Part shown: piece after piece, positions 35,203-44,818 of the stretch
How the letters are laid out: each line of letters opens with the position of its first letter
Numbering within the stretch: position 1 is the first letter of the stretch
From: Pseudomonas simiae
GTDB lineage: Bacteria > Pseudomonadota > Gammaproteobacteria > Pseudomonadales > Pseudomonadaceae
Length of the DNA: 64,000 bases
Assembly (NCBI RefSeq): GCF_900111895.1
Contig: NZ_FOKB01000001.1
Span: 1,121,177 to 1,185,176 of the forward strand
Reading direction: 5' to 3'
Made by a program: the position numbers and the translations under genes
Notes under the pieces: model-generated
Database searches by the model: none
The model's input: the letters and a program-made list of their open reading frames with translations, nothing else
What the model was told of the DNA's origin: nothing

Positions 35203-35931
35203 ATGAATCCCGCAGCGATTGGCCTACCCAGTGTCCTGACCATTGAAGATGACCCCGTGCTGGGCGCCTATGTCCAGGAGCACCTGGGCCGCTGTGGTTT
35301 CCACGTCACCTGGTGCCAGAACGGCCAGCAAGGTCTGCAGATGGCGCGCAATCAAGTGTTTGACGTGGTGCTGATGGATATCCTGCTGCCGGGGCTGGAT
35401 GGGTTGTCGATCCTGACCCACCTGCGTCAGAGCCATTCGATCCCGGTGATCCTGATGTCGGCACTGGGGGCCGAGGCCGATCGCATCAGCGGTTTCCGCC
35501 TGGGCGCCGATGACTACCTGCCCAAGCCGTTCAGCATGATCGAGCTGCGTGTGCGCATTGAAGCCATCCTGCGCCGGGTGGCCCTGGACCGACGCCCATT
35601 GCCGAGCCTGGCACCCGCACGTGACGATGCCCGCACCCTGCGCTTCGACGATGAATTGTGCGATGTCTTCCACCTGGGGCACTGGGCCGGCTTGACCCGC
35701 AGTGAATACCGGCTGCTGGAAACCCTGCATCGCAACGCTGAAGAAGTCCTCAGCAAACCCTTCCTTTACCAGCATGTGCTGCAACGCGGTTACGCGCCCC
35801 ATGACCGCAGCCTCGACATGCACATCAGCCAGATCCGCCGCAAGCTCAAGGCCATCGGCTACACCGAGCGCGAAGTGCGTACGGTGTGGGGCAAAGGCTA
35901 TGTGCTGAGCGGTGCCGATGACAGCCTTTGA
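35203..35931 (+). CDS. Two-component response regulator, OmpR/winged-helix type
   Basis: A 242-residue regulator. The receiver domain has the acidic pair (TIEDDPVLGAYV), phospho-acceptor Asp in VVLMDILLPGLDGL and the conserved lysine in YLPKPFSMIEL. The C-terminal half is an OmpR-type DNA-binding domain ending with RSLDMHISQIRRKLKAIG and VRTVWGKGYVLSG. The ATG at 35203 is preferred, but an in-frame GTG at 35176 is possible; neither has a good ribosome site. Divergent from gacS, with the sensor gene directly downstream. In PAO1 the pair next to gacS is pirRS (ferric enterobactin), so orthology is likely but unproved. Confidence 0.9.
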   Translation: MNPAAIGLPSVLTIEDDPVLGAYVQEHLGRCGFHVTWCQNGQQGLQMARNQVFDVVLMDILLPGLDGLSILTHLRQSHSIPVILMSALGAEADRISGFRLGADDYLPKPFSMIELRVRIEAILRRVALDRRPLPSLAPARDDARTLRFDDELCDVFHLGHWAGLTRSEYRLLETLHRNAEEVLSKPFLYQHVLQRGYAPHDRSLDMHISQIRRKLKAIGYTEREVRTVWGKGYVLSGADDSL

Positions 35932-37288
35932 ACGCCCCTTGAAGCGGCTGCCGGGCAAGCACTCGTTGTTCTGGAAGCTGGCCTGCCTGTTGATCGCCTT
36001 CTGTTTGCTGATGATCTGGCTCAGTTGGTCGTGGGGTCGGTACATGGAGCAGAAGAACGCCTACCTGTCCGATGAAGCGCGGATCACGTTGAGTGGCTAC
36101 GCAGTCGGTGCCGAGCAGGCGTGGAGTCAGGGTGGACGTGCGGGTGTCGACGCTTGGCTGCAGGCGATGGGCAAGCGTGAAACCACCTGGATAGGCGTGA
36201 TCGGCAATGACCTGCAGTCGCTCAGCAGTTACCCGCTGACCGACAAGGAAAGCCAGCGCCTGACCTTTCTGCGTGGCCTGGATTGGCCGGTGAGCCGACA
36301 TGTCAAAGGCCTGCCGTGGCTGAAAATCCCGTTCCCCGTCGACCCCAACGCGGGTTCGCTGGTGATCGAATTGCCGCAGCGCTTCATGCCGGGGCGCTAT
36401 CAGCTGTTCTGGCGGGTGGTGACCAATGGCGTGATCCCCGGTCTGTTTACCCTGTTGTTGTGCGTCGGCCTGTATCGGTTGCTGATCGTGCCCCTGAATC
36501 AACTGCGTGAGCAGGCCAACGCCTGGCGTGCCGATCAATTGAATACCCGGTTATCCCACGATGCGACCAGTCGCCGGGATGAATTGGGCGAGCTGGGCCG
36601 TGCGTTCGACCATATGTCCGAGCGTTTGCAGGGTACCGTGGTGTTGCAGCAGCAACTGCTGCGGGACATGTCCCACGAACTGCGCACACCGCTGAGTCGT
36701 CTGCGGGTGGCCTGTGACAGTGAGCAAGACCTGACGCAACTGCGCGAGCGCCTCGGCCGTGAGATCGACGCCATGCAACGCCTGGTCGAAGACAGCCTGC
36801 AACTGGCCTGGCTGGACACTGAACGGGCGCCGCTGCCTCAGGAAGATATCCAGCTGCAGGCCTTGTGGGACATGCTGCGCGAAAACGCGTGTTTCGAGAG
36901 CGATTGGCCGGCATCGCGTCTGCCGTGCCTGCTCGGCCCGGATTGCTGGGTGCGAGGCAACCTGAACGCGTTGGCCCAGGCGCTGGAAAACATCCTGCGC
37001 AATGCCATCCGCCACTCACCCGTGGGCGGTGTGGTCAGCCTGGATGGGCGTCGCGAAGGTGACTATTGGCATGTGTGGCTGGAGGACCAGGGCGGCGGGA
37101 TAGATGAAGGGGATCTGGAGCGGATCTTCGCACCTTTTACCCGGCTGGACGGTTCACGCCCGGGCGATGGTGGCTTCGGCCTGGGCCTGAGCATCGCGCG
37201 CAATGCCGTGCAGCGCCAGGACGGTAGCCTCTGGGCAGAAAATACCGGGCAAGGGTTACGGGTGCATCTGCGCCTGCGGGCTTGCTAG
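35918..37288 (+). CDS. Two-component sensor histidine kinase
   Basis: A 456-residue sensor: membrane segment (about 20-42), periplasmic sensor region of about 110 residues, second membrane segment (about 165-185), HAMP, HisKA with the phosphorylated histidine in RDMSHELRTPLSRLR, and an ATPase domain with NILRNAIRHSP (N box), DQGGGI (G1) and GGFGLGLSIARN (G2). The ATG overlaps the end of the response regulator gene by 14 bases, so the two are translated together. No iron-receptor gene (pirA in PAO1) follows; instead a convergent DUF2062 gene overlaps its last four bases. Confidence 0.9.
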   Translation: MTAFERPLKRLPGKHSLFWKLACLLIAFCLLMIWLSWSWGRYMEQKNAYLSDEARITLSGYAVGAEQAWSQGGRAGVDAWLQAMGKRETTWIGVIGNDLQSLSSYPLTDKESQRLTFLRGLDWPVSRHVKGLPWLKIPFPVDPNAGSLVIELPQRFMPGRYQLFWRVVTNGVIPGLFTLLLCVGLYRLLIVPLNQLREQANAWRADQLNTRLSHDATSRRDELGELGRAFDHMSERLQGTVVLQQQLLRDMSHELRTPLSRLRVACDSEQDLTQLRERLGREIDAMQRLVEDSLQLAWLDTERAPLPQEDIQLQALWDMLRENACFESDWPASRLPCLLGPDCWVRGNLNALAQALENILRNAIRHSPVGGVVSLDGRREGDYWHVWLEDQGGGIDEGDLERIFAPFTRLDGSRPGDGGFGLGLSIARNAVQRQDGSLWAENTGQGLRVHLRLRAC

Positions 37289-37800
37289 GCGCGACGTTGT
37301 TTGCGTTTTTTCCATTGGTGGGCCACCCACCAGCGCCAATAGCCCATGGTCAGGCAGTACGCGATCGCGCCCAATACCAGCCCCAACACCACTGAACCCA
37401 GCAGGAACGGCTGCCATAACGTGCTCAATTGGCCGCTGATCCATTCCCAGGTCAGGTCATCCGGCAAGCTGCGCGGCGGCACATTCATCAGCCAGGCGCC
37501 GGTCATGTAAGTACAGATAAACACCAAAGGCATGGTAATCGGGTTGGTCAGCCATACCAGGCTGACCGCGATGGGCATATTGGCGCGCACGGTGATCGCC
37601 AGGACGGCTGCCAGCAACATCTGCAACGGAATCGGGATAAAGGCCGCGAACAAACCCACGGCCATTGCGCGTGCGACCGAATGCCGGTTCAGGTGCCAGA
37701 GGTTCGGGTCATGCAGCAAGGTGCCGAGAAACTGTAATGACTTGTGTTCCCTGATACTGCTGGGGTCAGGCATGTATCGTTTGAATAAGCGCCGGGGCAT
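37285..37800 (-). CDS. DUF2062 membrane protein
   Basis: A 171-residue protein with a cytoplasmic N-terminus (PRRLFKRYMPDPSSIREHKSL in part) and three hydrophobic segments. The segments NRHSVARAMAVGLFAAFIP and LVWLTNPITMPLVF are the DUF2062 hallmark. Function unknown. Its last four bases overlap the end of the convergent sensor kinase. It is divergent from comEC, to which DUF2062 genes are often linked in Pseudomonas. Confidence 0.85.
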   Translation of the reverse strand: MPRRLFKRYMPDPSSIREHKSLQFLGTLLHDPNLWHLNRHSVARAMAVGLFAAFIPIPLQMLLAAVLAITVRANMPIAVSLVWLTNPITMPLVFICTYMTGAWLMNVPPRSLPDDLTWEWISGQLSTLWQPFLLGSVVLGLVLGAIAYCLTMGYWRWWVAHQWKKRKQRRA

Positions 37801-37935
37801 AAGGGGTCCAGGTCAGTTCGAGGGCCAAGTATGCCCGCATTCTATAAACAGAAAATTCAGACTTTGTGACAAAACATCATAGGCCGTATTGGACAACCGG
37901 CTAAGACTGAGTGGATCACTCGAAAAGGAGGATCC

Positions 37936-40161
37936 ATGAGGACAGGGATGTTCGCGTTTGCGCTGGGGTTGCTGGCCTTGCGCTTTTTACCGGCATTGCC
38001 GCCGACCGGTTGGCTGATCGCCCTGCTGATGTTGGCCTTGATGCTGTTGCCGTTTCGCACTTATCCCTTGGCGTTTTTTCTGTTGGGGCTGAGTTGGGCC
38101 TGTATCAGCGCGCAGTGGGCGCTGGATGACCGTCTCAGGCCGGCGCTGGAGGGGCAAACACGCTGGGTGGAAGGGCGGGTCAGCGGGTTGCCGCAACAGA
38201 CGGGCGATGGCGTGCGCTTCGTACTCACCGACAGTCGGTCGCGTAACGCTCGGTTGCCCAAGCGCATCCGGGTGTCCTGGCGCGGTGGGCCGCCCGTGCG
38301 CAGCGGTGAACGCTGGCGCCTGGCAATCACCCTCAAGCGGCCGGCCGGGTTGCTGAACTTTCATGGGTTTGATCAGGAGGCCTGGCTGCTCGCCCAGCGC
38401 ATCGGCGCCACGGGTACGGTAAAGGACGGAGAGCGCCTGGCCCCGGCTACCGCCGCCTGGCGTGACAGTGTGCGTCAGCGCCTGCTGGCGGTAGATGCCC
38501 AAGGCAGGGAGGCAGGCCTGATTGCCTTGGTGTTGGGCGATGGCTCTGGATTGGCGGCGGCTGATTGGCAGGTACTGCAGGACACCGGCACTGTGCACCT
38601 GCTGGTCATCTCCGGCCAGCACATCGGCTTGCTCGCTGGCTTGATCTACGGATTGATCGCCGGCCTGGCGCGCTATGGGTTCTGGCCTCGAACCTGGCCG
38701 TGGCTGCCGTGGGCCTGTGGGCTGGCGTTCACCACGGCATTGGGTTATGGCTTGCTGGCCGGGTTTGGCGTGCCGGTACAGCGCGCCTGTGTGATGGTTG
38801 GGTTGGTATTGTTGTGGCGATGGCGCTTGCGTCATCTCGGGCTGTGGCGGCCGTTGTTGCTGGCGCTCAATGGGGTGCTGGTCCTGGAACCATTGGCCAG
38901 TGTGCAGCCGGGTTTCTGGCTGTCATTTGCGGCGGTGGCGGTGCTGATCCTGGCGTTTGGCGGACGGCTGGGGCCCTGGAGCCTATGGCAGGCCTGGACC
39001 CGGCCGCAGTGGTTGATTGCCATCGGGTTGTTTCCGGTCTTGCTGGTGTTGGGGTTGCCCATCAGCCTGAGCGCACCATTCGCTAACCTGGTGGCGGTGC
39101 CATGGATCAGCCTGGTGGTATTGCCGTTGGCCCTGTTGGGCAGCGCATTGCTGGTGCTGCCGTTTGTGGGGGAAGGATTGCTCTGGCTGGCGGGAGGGGC
39201 GCTGGATGCCTTGTTTAACGGCTTGGCGTGGCTCGCCGGGCGGATGCCGGCCTGGATTCCGGCCGAAGTACCGCCGGGGTATTGGCTGGTGAGTCTGCTG
39301 GGCGCCACGTTGCTCCTGCTGCCCAAGGGCGTGCCGTTTCGTGTGCTGGGCTGGCCGATGCTGTTGCTGGCGGTGTTTCCACCGCGAGCGCCGGTGCCTG
39401 ACGGGCAGGTGGAGGTGACGCAGCTTGACGTCGGCCAGGGGCAATCGCTGATTTTGCGTACCCGCCATCACACCTTGCTGTACGACGCCGGCCCGCGCTC
39501 CGGAGCTTTTGACCTGGGGGCCCGCGTGGTACTGCCATCTTTGCGAAAACTCGGGATAGGGGAGCTGGACATGCTGCTGCTCAGCCACGCCGACGCCGAT
39601 CATGCCGGTGGCGCGGCAGCCATTGCCAAAGGCATGCCGATCAAGCGCGTGGTGGGCGGAGAGACCGAAGGCCTGCCAATATCGCTCGGCACCCAGCCTT
39701 GCGTCAGTGGCGAGCGCTGGACCTGGGACGGCGTGACCTTCGAACTCTGGCAATGGCCTGACGCTATCAGCGGCAACGCGAAGTCCTGCGTTTTGCAGGT
39801 GCAGGCCAAGGGTGAGCGCCTGTTGCTGACCGGTGATATTGACCGCGCAGCCGAACACGCCATGCTCGCGTCCCCCCTTGCGGTGCCCACCGATTGGCTG
39901 CAGGCGCCGCACCATGGCAGTCGCAGTTCTTCGTCCTGGCCCTTTGTGGAGCGACTAGCGCCGCGATCCGTGCTGATCTCGCGTGGGCGCAGCAACGCGT
40001 TCGGCCATCCCCATCCGCAGGTGATGGCGCGTTACCAGCGGTCGGGCAGCCAGGTGTATGACACTGCCGAGCAGGGCGCCGTGCGTCTGCGATTGGGGGC
40101 TTTCGCAGCGCCGGTTGTTGCGCGCAGTCAACGCCGGTTCTGGCGCGAGCGGTTACCTTAG
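37936..40161 (+). CDS. comEC: DNA internalization-related competence protein ComEC/Rec2
   Basis: A 741-residue protein: N-terminal OB-like domain (about 40-180), a competence membrane domain with many hydrophobic helices (about 195-480, beginning near LLVISGQHIGLLAGLIYGL) and a C-terminal metallo-beta-lactamase-like domain with VTQLDVGQGQSLILRT, LLLSHADADHAGG and PHHGSRSSSSWPF. It forms the inner-membrane channel for single-stranded DNA during natural uptake. The ribosome site AAGGAGGAT is unusually strong. Whether this organism is naturally competent cannot be told here. Confidence 0.94.
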   Translation: MRTGMFAFALGLLALRFLPALPPTGWLIALLMLALMLLPFRTYPLAFFLLGLSWACISAQWALDDRLRPALEGQTRWVEGRVSGLPQQTGDGVRFVLTDSRSRNARLPKRIRVSWRGGPPVRSGERWRLAITLKRPAGLLNFHGFDQEAWLLAQRIGATGTVKDGERLAPATAAWRDSVRQRLLAVDAQGREAGLIALVLGDGSGLAAADWQVLQDTGTVHLLVISGQHIGLLAGLIYGLIAGLARYGFWPRTWPWLPWACGLAFTTALGYGLLAGFGVPVQRACVMVGLVLLWRWRLRHLGLWRPLLLALNGVLVLEPLASVQPGFWLSFAAVAVLILAFGGRLGPWSLWQAWTRPQWLIAIGLFPVLLVLGLPISLSAPFANLVAVPWISLVVLPLALLGSALLVLPFVGEGLLWLAGGALDALFNGLAWLAGRMPAWIPAEVPPGYWLVSLLGATLLLLPKGVPFRVLGWPMLLLAVFPPRAPVPDGQVEVTQLDVGQGQSLILRTRHHTLLYDAGPRSGAFDLGARVVLPSLRKLGIGELDMLLLSHADADHAGGAAAIAKGMPIKRVVGGETEGLPISLGTQPCVSGERWTWDGVTFELWQWPDAISGNAKSCVLQVQAKGERLLLTGDIDRAAEHAMLASPLAVPTDWLQAPHHGSRSSSSWPFVERLAPRSVLISRGRSNAFGHPHPQVMARYQRSGSQVYDTAEQGAVRLRLGAFAAPVVARSQRRFWRERLP

Positions 40162-40234
40162 CCGAGGCCGATGGGGTCTGTGGTCTACGCACCTATATGG
40201 TAAAGTGGCGCACTTTTTCGAGGGGACATTCACT

Positions 40235-40870
40235 GTGTGGGAATTGGTCAAATCCGGCGGCTGGATGATGTTGCCGATCATCATGAGCTCTATCGCCGCA
40301 CTCGGCATCGTCGCCGAACGCCTGTGGACCCTGCGCGCCAGCCGCGTGACCCCCGAGCATCTGCTGGGGCAGGTCTGGGGCTGGATCAAGAATAAGCAAC
40401 TGGACAAGGAAAAGCTCAAGGAACTGCGCGCCAACTCCCCGTTGGGTGAAATCCTTGCTGCAGGCCTGGCCAACTCCAAGCACGGTCGCGAGATCATGAA
40501 GGAGTGCATCGAAGAGGCCGCCGCCCGCGTCATTCATGAGCTTGAGCGTTATATCAATGCTCTCGGCACCATCGCCGCGATGGCGCCGTTGCTCGGCTTG
40601 CTCGGCACAGTGCTGGGCATGATCGATATTTTCAGCTCATTCATGGGCGCCGGCATGACCACCAACGCGGCCGTACTGGCCGGCGGTATCTCCAAGGCGC
40701 TGATCACCACAGCCGCAGGCTTGATGGTGGGTATTCCTTCGGTGTTCTTCCACCGATTCCTGCAGCGTCGCATTGATGAGCTGGTGGTCGGCATGGAACA
40801 GGAAGCCATCAAGCTGGTGGAAGTGGTGCAAGGCGACCGTGACGTCGACCTGGTTGGGGGCAAAGCGTGA
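40235..40870 (+). CDS. MotA/TolQ/ExbB proton channel family protein
   Basis: A 211-residue protein with three membrane helices. The GTG start at 40235 (GTG TGG GAA TTG) follows GAGGGG by a suitable distance. The ExbB/TolQ channel block is clear: INALGTIAAMAPLLGLLGTVLGMI and ISKALITTAAGLMVGIPSVFFH. It pairs with the ExbD-like protein encoded downstream (4-base overlap) to convert the proton gradient into work on an unknown partner; no TonB gene adjoins. The position between comEC and lpxK is conserved in Pseudomonas. Confidence 0.92.
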   Translation: MWELVKSGGWMMLPIIMSSIAALGIVAERLWTLRASRVTPEHLLGQVWGWIKNKQLDKEKLKELRANSPLGEILAAGLANSKHGREIMKECIEEAAARVIHELERYINALGTIAAMAPLLGLLGTVLGMIDIFSSFMGAGMTTNAAVLAGGISKALITTAAGLMVGIPSVFFHRFLQRRIDELVVGMEQEAIKLVEVVQGDRDVDLVGGKA

Positions 40871-41295
40871 AATTTCGCCGCAAGCAACGGGAAAACGTCG
40901 ATATCAACCTCGCGTCGCTGATTGACGTGGTGTTTATCCTGCTGCTGTTTTTTGTCGTCACCACCACCTTCACCCGGCAGACCGAGCTGCGCGTCGACCT
41001 GCCGGAAGCCGTGAGCGGCTCGCCGGCCGAAGACCAGCAAGTCAAGCAACTGGACATCGCCATCAGCGCCGACGGGGTGTTTTCGGTGAACAACCAGTTG
41101 CTTGAGAAAAACGACCTGGCCAGCCTGATGGACGCCTTGCAGAAAGAGTCCGGCGGCGACACCAAGCTGCCACTGTCCATCAGTGCCGACGGCAAGACCC
41201 AGCATCAGGCCGTGATCACCGCGATGGACGCCGCCGGAAAGCTCGGCTTCAGTCATCTGCGCATGACCACCGTCGAGGCGGCGGGCCAACCCTGA
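40867..41295 (+). CDS. ExbD/TolR family biopolymer transport protein
   Basis: A 142-residue protein with one N-terminal membrane helix (about 18-38) preceded by a basic tail. The helix region [19 protein letters not shown] contains the conserved aspartate that takes part in proton flow. The C-terminal half is a periplasmic TolR-like domain. It forms the channel complex with the ExbB-like protein before it. Its stop overlaps the lpxK start by one base. Confidence 0.92.
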   Translation: MKFRRKQRENVDINLASLIDVVFILLLFFVVTTTFTRQTELRVDLPEAVSGSPAEDQQVKQLDIAISADGVFSVNNQLLEKNDLASLMDALQKESGGDTKLPLSISADGKTQHQAVITAMDAAGKLGFSHLRMTTVEAAGQP

Positions 41296-42305
41296 TGGCC
41301 ATGTCCGATCGTTTGCTCAAGGCCTGGTACGAGGGCCATCCGGCACTCTTGCTGCTGCGCCCGCTGGAGTCCTTGTACCGTGGGGTTGTGCAGCGCAAGC
41401 GTGCGCGCTTCCTGGCGGGTGAGGGCGAGATCTATCAATCGCCGGTGCCGGTGGTGGTGGTCGGTAATATCACCGTGGGTGGCACTGGCAAGACGCCATT
41501 GATCCTGTGGTTGATCGAACATTGTCGACGCAGCGGCTTGCGCGTGGGAGTGGTCAGCCGCGGTTATGGCGCCAAGCCGCCACAGTTGCCATGGCGGGTT
41601 GAAGCCAGCCATAGCGCCGAAGTGGCGGGTGACGAGCCTTTGTTGATCGTGCAGCGCTGCGGCGTCCCGTTGGTGATCGACCCCAATCGTAGCCATGCAG
41701 TCCAGGCGCTGCTGGCCAGCGAAACCGTGGACCTGATCCTTTCCGACGACGGCCTGCAGCACTACCGCCTGGCCCGTGACCTTGAACTGGTCCTGATCGA
41801 CGCCGCCCGCGGCCTGGGCAACCGTCGTTGCCTGCCGGCGGGGCCGTTGCGTGAGCCGGTGGAGCGGCTGCAGAGTGTCGACGCGTTGCTGTACAACGGC
41901 GCCGTCAGTGATCGAGACGATGGTTTCGCCTTTCGCTTGCAACCCACGGCACTGGTCAACCTGCTGACCGGCGAGCGGCAGCCGGTGGATCATTTTCCCG
42001 CCGGCCAGCCGGTGCATGCGGTCGCCGGTATTGGCAACCCGCAACGTTTCTTCAATACCCTTGAAACGCTACACTGGCAGCCGATACCCCATGCATTTGC
42101 CGACCACTCGCCCTACAGCGCTGAGGTCCTGAATTTTACGCCGTCATTACCGCTGGTCATGACCGAGAAGGACGCGGTGAAGTGCCGCGCCTTTGCCCAG
42201 CCCGACTGGTGGTACCTTGCGGTGGATGCACTGCCGTCGCGGGCGTTCATCGCCTGGTTCGACACGCAGCTGATGCGTCTGCTGCCTGCCCGTCTTTTGC
42301 CTTAA
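41295..42305 (+). CDS. lpxK: Tetraacyldisaccharide 4'-kinase LpxK
   Basis: A 336-residue inner-membrane-associated kinase that phosphorylates the 4' position of the lipid A disaccharide, giving lipid IVA. The P-loop segment [14 protein letters not shown] is at about 52-65, and the typical [17 protein letters not shown] and [15 protein letters not shown] blocks follow. The ATG at 41295 overlaps the exbD stop (TGATG); a second ATG two codons on is possible. It precedes kdsB, so lipid A and Kdo activation genes sit together. Confidence 0.96.
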   Translation: MAMSDRLLKAWYEGHPALLLLRPLESLYRGVVQRKRARFLAGEGEIYQSPVPVVVVGNITVGGTGKTPLILWLIEHCRRSGLRVGVVSRGYGAKPPQLPWRVEASHSAEVAGDEPLLIVQRCGVPLVIDPNRSHAVQALLASETVDLILSDDGLQHYRLARDLELVLIDAARGLGNRRCLPAGPLREPVERLQSVDALLYNGAVSDRDDGFAFRLQPTALVNLLTGERQPVDHFPAGQPVHAVAGIGNPQRFFNTLETLHWQPIPHAFADHSPYSAEVLNFTPSLPLVMTEKDAVKCRAFAQPDWWYLAVDALPSRAFIAWFDTQLMRLLPARLLP

Positions 42306-42329
42306 ACCGCTGCTTTCCAGGAACCACTC

Positions 42330-42515
42330 ATGGACACCAAACTGCTCGACATCCTCGCTTGCCCGATCTGCAAAGGCCCGCTCAAGCTCAGCGCCGACAA
42401 AACCGAGCTGATCAGCAAAGGCGCCGGCCTGGCTTACCCGATCCGCGATGGCATCCCGGTGATGCTGGAAAGCGAAGCCCGTACCCTGACCACCGACGAG
42501 CGTCTGGATAAATGA
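42330..42515 (+). CDS. ycaR: Trm112-like small zinc-ribbon protein (YcaR)
   Basis: A 61-residue protein of the Trm112/UPF0434 family: [16 protein letters not shown] at the start, [15 protein letters not shown] in the middle. Only one CxxC pair is present, as is usual for the bacterial members. It lies between lpxK and kdsB, as in E. coli (ycaR-kdsB), and overlaps kdsB by four bases. Function in bacteria is not settled. Confidence 0.93.
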   Translation: MDTKLLDILACPICKGPLKLSADKTELISKGAGLAYPIRDGIPVMLESEARTLTTDERLDK

Positions 42516-43276
42516 CCACCGCCTTTACCGTTGTCATTCCTTCCCGCTACGCATCGACTCGTTTGCCGGGCAAGCCGCTGCAACTCATCGGCGACAAGCC
42601 GATGATCCAGCGGGTGTGGGAACAGGCCTGCAAAAGCAGCGCCGAGCGTGTGGTGGTGGCCACCGACGATCCGCGCATCATCGAAGCCTGCAAGGGGTTT
42701 GGCGCCGAGGCGGTGTTGACCCGCGAAGACCATAACTCCGGCACCGATCGCCTGGCTGAAGTTGCCACCCAGCTTGGCCTGGCACCGGACGCCATCGTGG
42801 TCAACGTACAGGGTGACGAACCCCTGATCCCGCCCAGCGTGATCGACCAGGTCGCTGCCAACCTGGCCGCCCATGGCGAAGCGCGCATGGCGACCCTCGC
42901 CGAGCCGATTGAAGACATCGAGACCCTGTTCAACCCCAACGTGGTGAAAGTGGTCAGCGACATCAACGGCCTGGCGCTGACGTTCAGCCGCTCGGTCTTG
43001 CCTTGGGCGCGCGACGCCTTCGCCAAGAAACCTGACGTATTGCCGGAAGGCGTGCCTTACCGTCGCCATATCGGCATTTACGCCTACCGCGCCGGTTTCC
43101 TGCATGACTTCGTCAGCTGGGGCCCGTGCTGGCTGGAAAACACTGAATCCCTGGAGCAACTGCGGGCCCTGTGGCACGGCGTGCGTATCCATGTGGGCGA
43201 TGCGCTGGAAGCGCCGCCGGCAGGCGTCGATACCTTGGAAGACCTTGAGCGCGTCCGTCGCCTGCTGGGGGCCTGA
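42512..43276 (+). CDS. kdsB: 3-deoxy-manno-octulosonate cytidylyltransferase
   Basis: A 254-residue CMP-Kdo synthetase. The nucleotide-binding start [16 protein letters not shown], the [19 protein letters not shown] and [17 protein letters not shown] blocks are all typical. It activates Kdo with CTP before its transfer to lipid IVA, the product of LpxK encoded upstream. It overlaps ycaR by four bases and the phosphatase gene by one base (TGATG). Confidence 0.97.
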   Translation: MTTAFTVVIPSRYASTRLPGKPLQLIGDKPMIQRVWEQACKSSAERVVVATDDPRIIEACKGFGAEAVLTREDHNSGTDRLAEVATQLGLAPDAIVVNVQGDEPLIPPSVIDQVAANLAAHGEARMATLAEPIEDIETLFNPNVVKVVSDINGLALTFSRSVLPWARDAFAKKPDVLPEGVPYRRHIGIYAYRAGFLHDFVSWGPCWLENTESLEQLRALWHGVRIHVGDALEAPPAGVDTLEDLERVRRLLGA

Positions 43277-43740
43277 TGGAGGTTCTGTTTGTCTGCCTGG
43301 GCAACATCTGCCGTTCGCCTACAGCAGAAGGCGTACTGCGTCATAAATTGCGCGAAGCGGGGCTGGCGGGGCAGGTGGAAGTAGCGTCTGCAGGGACGGG
43401 TGAATGGCATGTCGGCAACCCGCCGGATCAACGCAGTCAGCGTGCGGCGTTGGTGCGCGGCTACGATCTGTCCGCCCAGCGTGCCCAGCAGGTGTCTCGC
43501 GCCGACTTTGCGCGCTATGACCTGATCCTGGCCATGGATCACAGCAACCTGCGCAACCTCAAGGCCCTGCAACCGGGCCAGGGCAAGGCGGAGCTGGACC
43601 TTTTCCTGCGCCGCTACGACGCCGAAGTGGACGAAGTGCCGGACCCGTATTACGAAGGTGAACAAGGCTTCGAACGGGTCCTGGACCTGATCGAACGCGC
43701 CTGTGATTTATTGGTGATCGAATTGAAGGGACGGTTATGA
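43276..43740 (+). CDS. ptpA: Low-molecular-weight protein-tyrosine phosphatase
   Basis: A 154-residue phosphatase. The P-loop CLGNICRS at residues 7-14 contains the nucleophile Cys7 and Arg13 (CX5R), and the general-acid aspartate is in the DEVPDPYYEG segment (about 118-127). It sits in the kdsB-ptpA-murB string with one- and four-base overlaps. The substrate is unknown; related enzymes act on tyrosine kinases of exopolysaccharide systems, but none is encoded here. Confidence 0.93.
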   Translation: MEVLFVCLGNICRSPTAEGVLRHKLREAGLAGQVEVASAGTGEWHVGNPPDQRSQRAALVRGYDLSAQRAQQVSRADFARYDLILAMDHSNLRNLKALQPGQGKAELDLFLRRYDAEVDEVPDPYYEGEQGFERVLDLIERACDLLVIELKGRL

Positions 43741-44756
43741 CCTTGCAAGTGCTTGCGCAGGTATCGCTCAAGCCATTCAACAGCTTTGGCATTGATGTCA
43801 GTGCCCAGTTGTTTGCCGAGGCCTACAGCGATGATGACGTCCGTGAGGCGCTGGCCTATTCAGCGGTGCACGCGGTGCCGCTGTTGGTGATCGGCGGTGG
43901 TAGCAACTTGCTGTTGACTCAGGACATACCGGCGCTGGTCCTGCGCATGGCTACCCAAGGCATCCGGGTGTTGCATGACGACGGCACGCAGGTGGTGGTC
44001 GAAGCCGAAGCCGGCGAAGCCTGGCATCCGTTCGTGCTGTGGACCCTGGAACAGGGCTTTTGCGGCCTGGAAAACCTCAGCCTTATCCCCGGCACCGTCG
44101 GTGCAGCCCCGACGCAGAACATCGGCGCCTACGGCGTGGAGATCAAGGATGTATTTGCCGGCCTGACTGCTCTGGATCGCCACACCGGCGAGCTGCGCGA
44201 CTTTAGCCTGGACGAGTGCAACTTTGCCTACCGCGACAGTCTGTTCAAACACGAAACCGGACGCTGGCTGATCCTGCGAGTGCGCTTTGCCCTGAGTCGC
44301 GCCAGCCACCTGAAACTCGACTACGGGCCGGTGCAACAGCGCCTGGCGGGGCAGGGGATCACCGAGGCGACGCCGAGTGACGTCAGCCGCGCGATTTGCA
44401 GCATCCGCCGTGAAAAACTGCCGGACCCGGCAGAACTGGGCAATGCCGGCAGCTTCTTCAAGAACCCGCTGGTGTCCCAGGCGCTGGCGGCTGAGCTGCA
44501 AGCGGTGTATCCGGACCTGGTGGCGTACCCGCAGGCGGATGGGCAGATGAAGCTCGCGGCCGGCTGGCTGATCGACAAGGCGGGGTGGAAGGGCTTTCGC
44601 GACGGCGATGCCGGCGTACACAAGTTGCAGGCGTTGGTGCTGGTCAACTATGGCGATGCCACGGGGCACGATATTGCGAACTTGGCCCAGCGTATCCAGC
44701 GCGACATCGCTGAGCGTTTCAAGGTTGATCTGGAAATGGAGCCCAACCAGTATTAA
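43737..44756 (+). CDS. murB: UDP-N-acetylenolpyruvoylglucosamine reductase
   Basis: A 339-residue type I MurB, the FAD enzyme that reduces UDP-GlcNAc-enolpyruvate to UDP-MurNAc with NADPH. Visible blocks are FNSFGIDVSAQLF at the start, the FAD-binding VIGGGSNLLLT (about 48-58), the LSLIPGTVGAAPTQNIGAYG block and GNAGSFFKNPLVS with the active serine. It ends the lpxK-ycaR-kdsB-ptpA-murB operon and is followed by a strong bidirectional terminator. Confidence 0.97.
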   Translation: MTLQVLAQVSLKPFNSFGIDVSAQLFAEAYSDDDVREALAYSAVHAVPLLVIGGGSNLLLTQDIPALVLRMATQGIRVLHDDGTQVVVEAEAGEAWHPFVLWTLEQGFCGLENLSLIPGTVGAAPTQNIGAYGVEIKDVFAGLTALDRHTGELRDFSLDECNFAYRDSLFKHETGRWLILRVRFALSRASHLKLDYGPVQQRLAGQGITEATPSDVSRAICSIRREKLPDPAELGNAGSFFKNPLVSQALAAELQAVYPDLVAYPQADGQMKLAAGWLIDKAGWKGFRDGDAGVHKLQALVLVNYGDATGHDIANLAQRIQRDIAERFKVDLEMEPNQY

Positions 44757-44768
44757 CTCCCTTGAAAC

Positions 44769-44805
44769 AAAAATGCCCCGCATCTTTCGATGCGGGGCAT
44801 TTTTT
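44769..44805. terminator. Bidirectional terminator between murB and the BI-1 family gene
   Basis: AAAAATGCCCCGCATC pairs perfectly with GATGCGGGGCATTTTT around a 4- to 5-base loop; it serves the two convergent genes. Confidence 0.95.
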
Positions 44806-44818
44806 ATTGCGTTAACAA

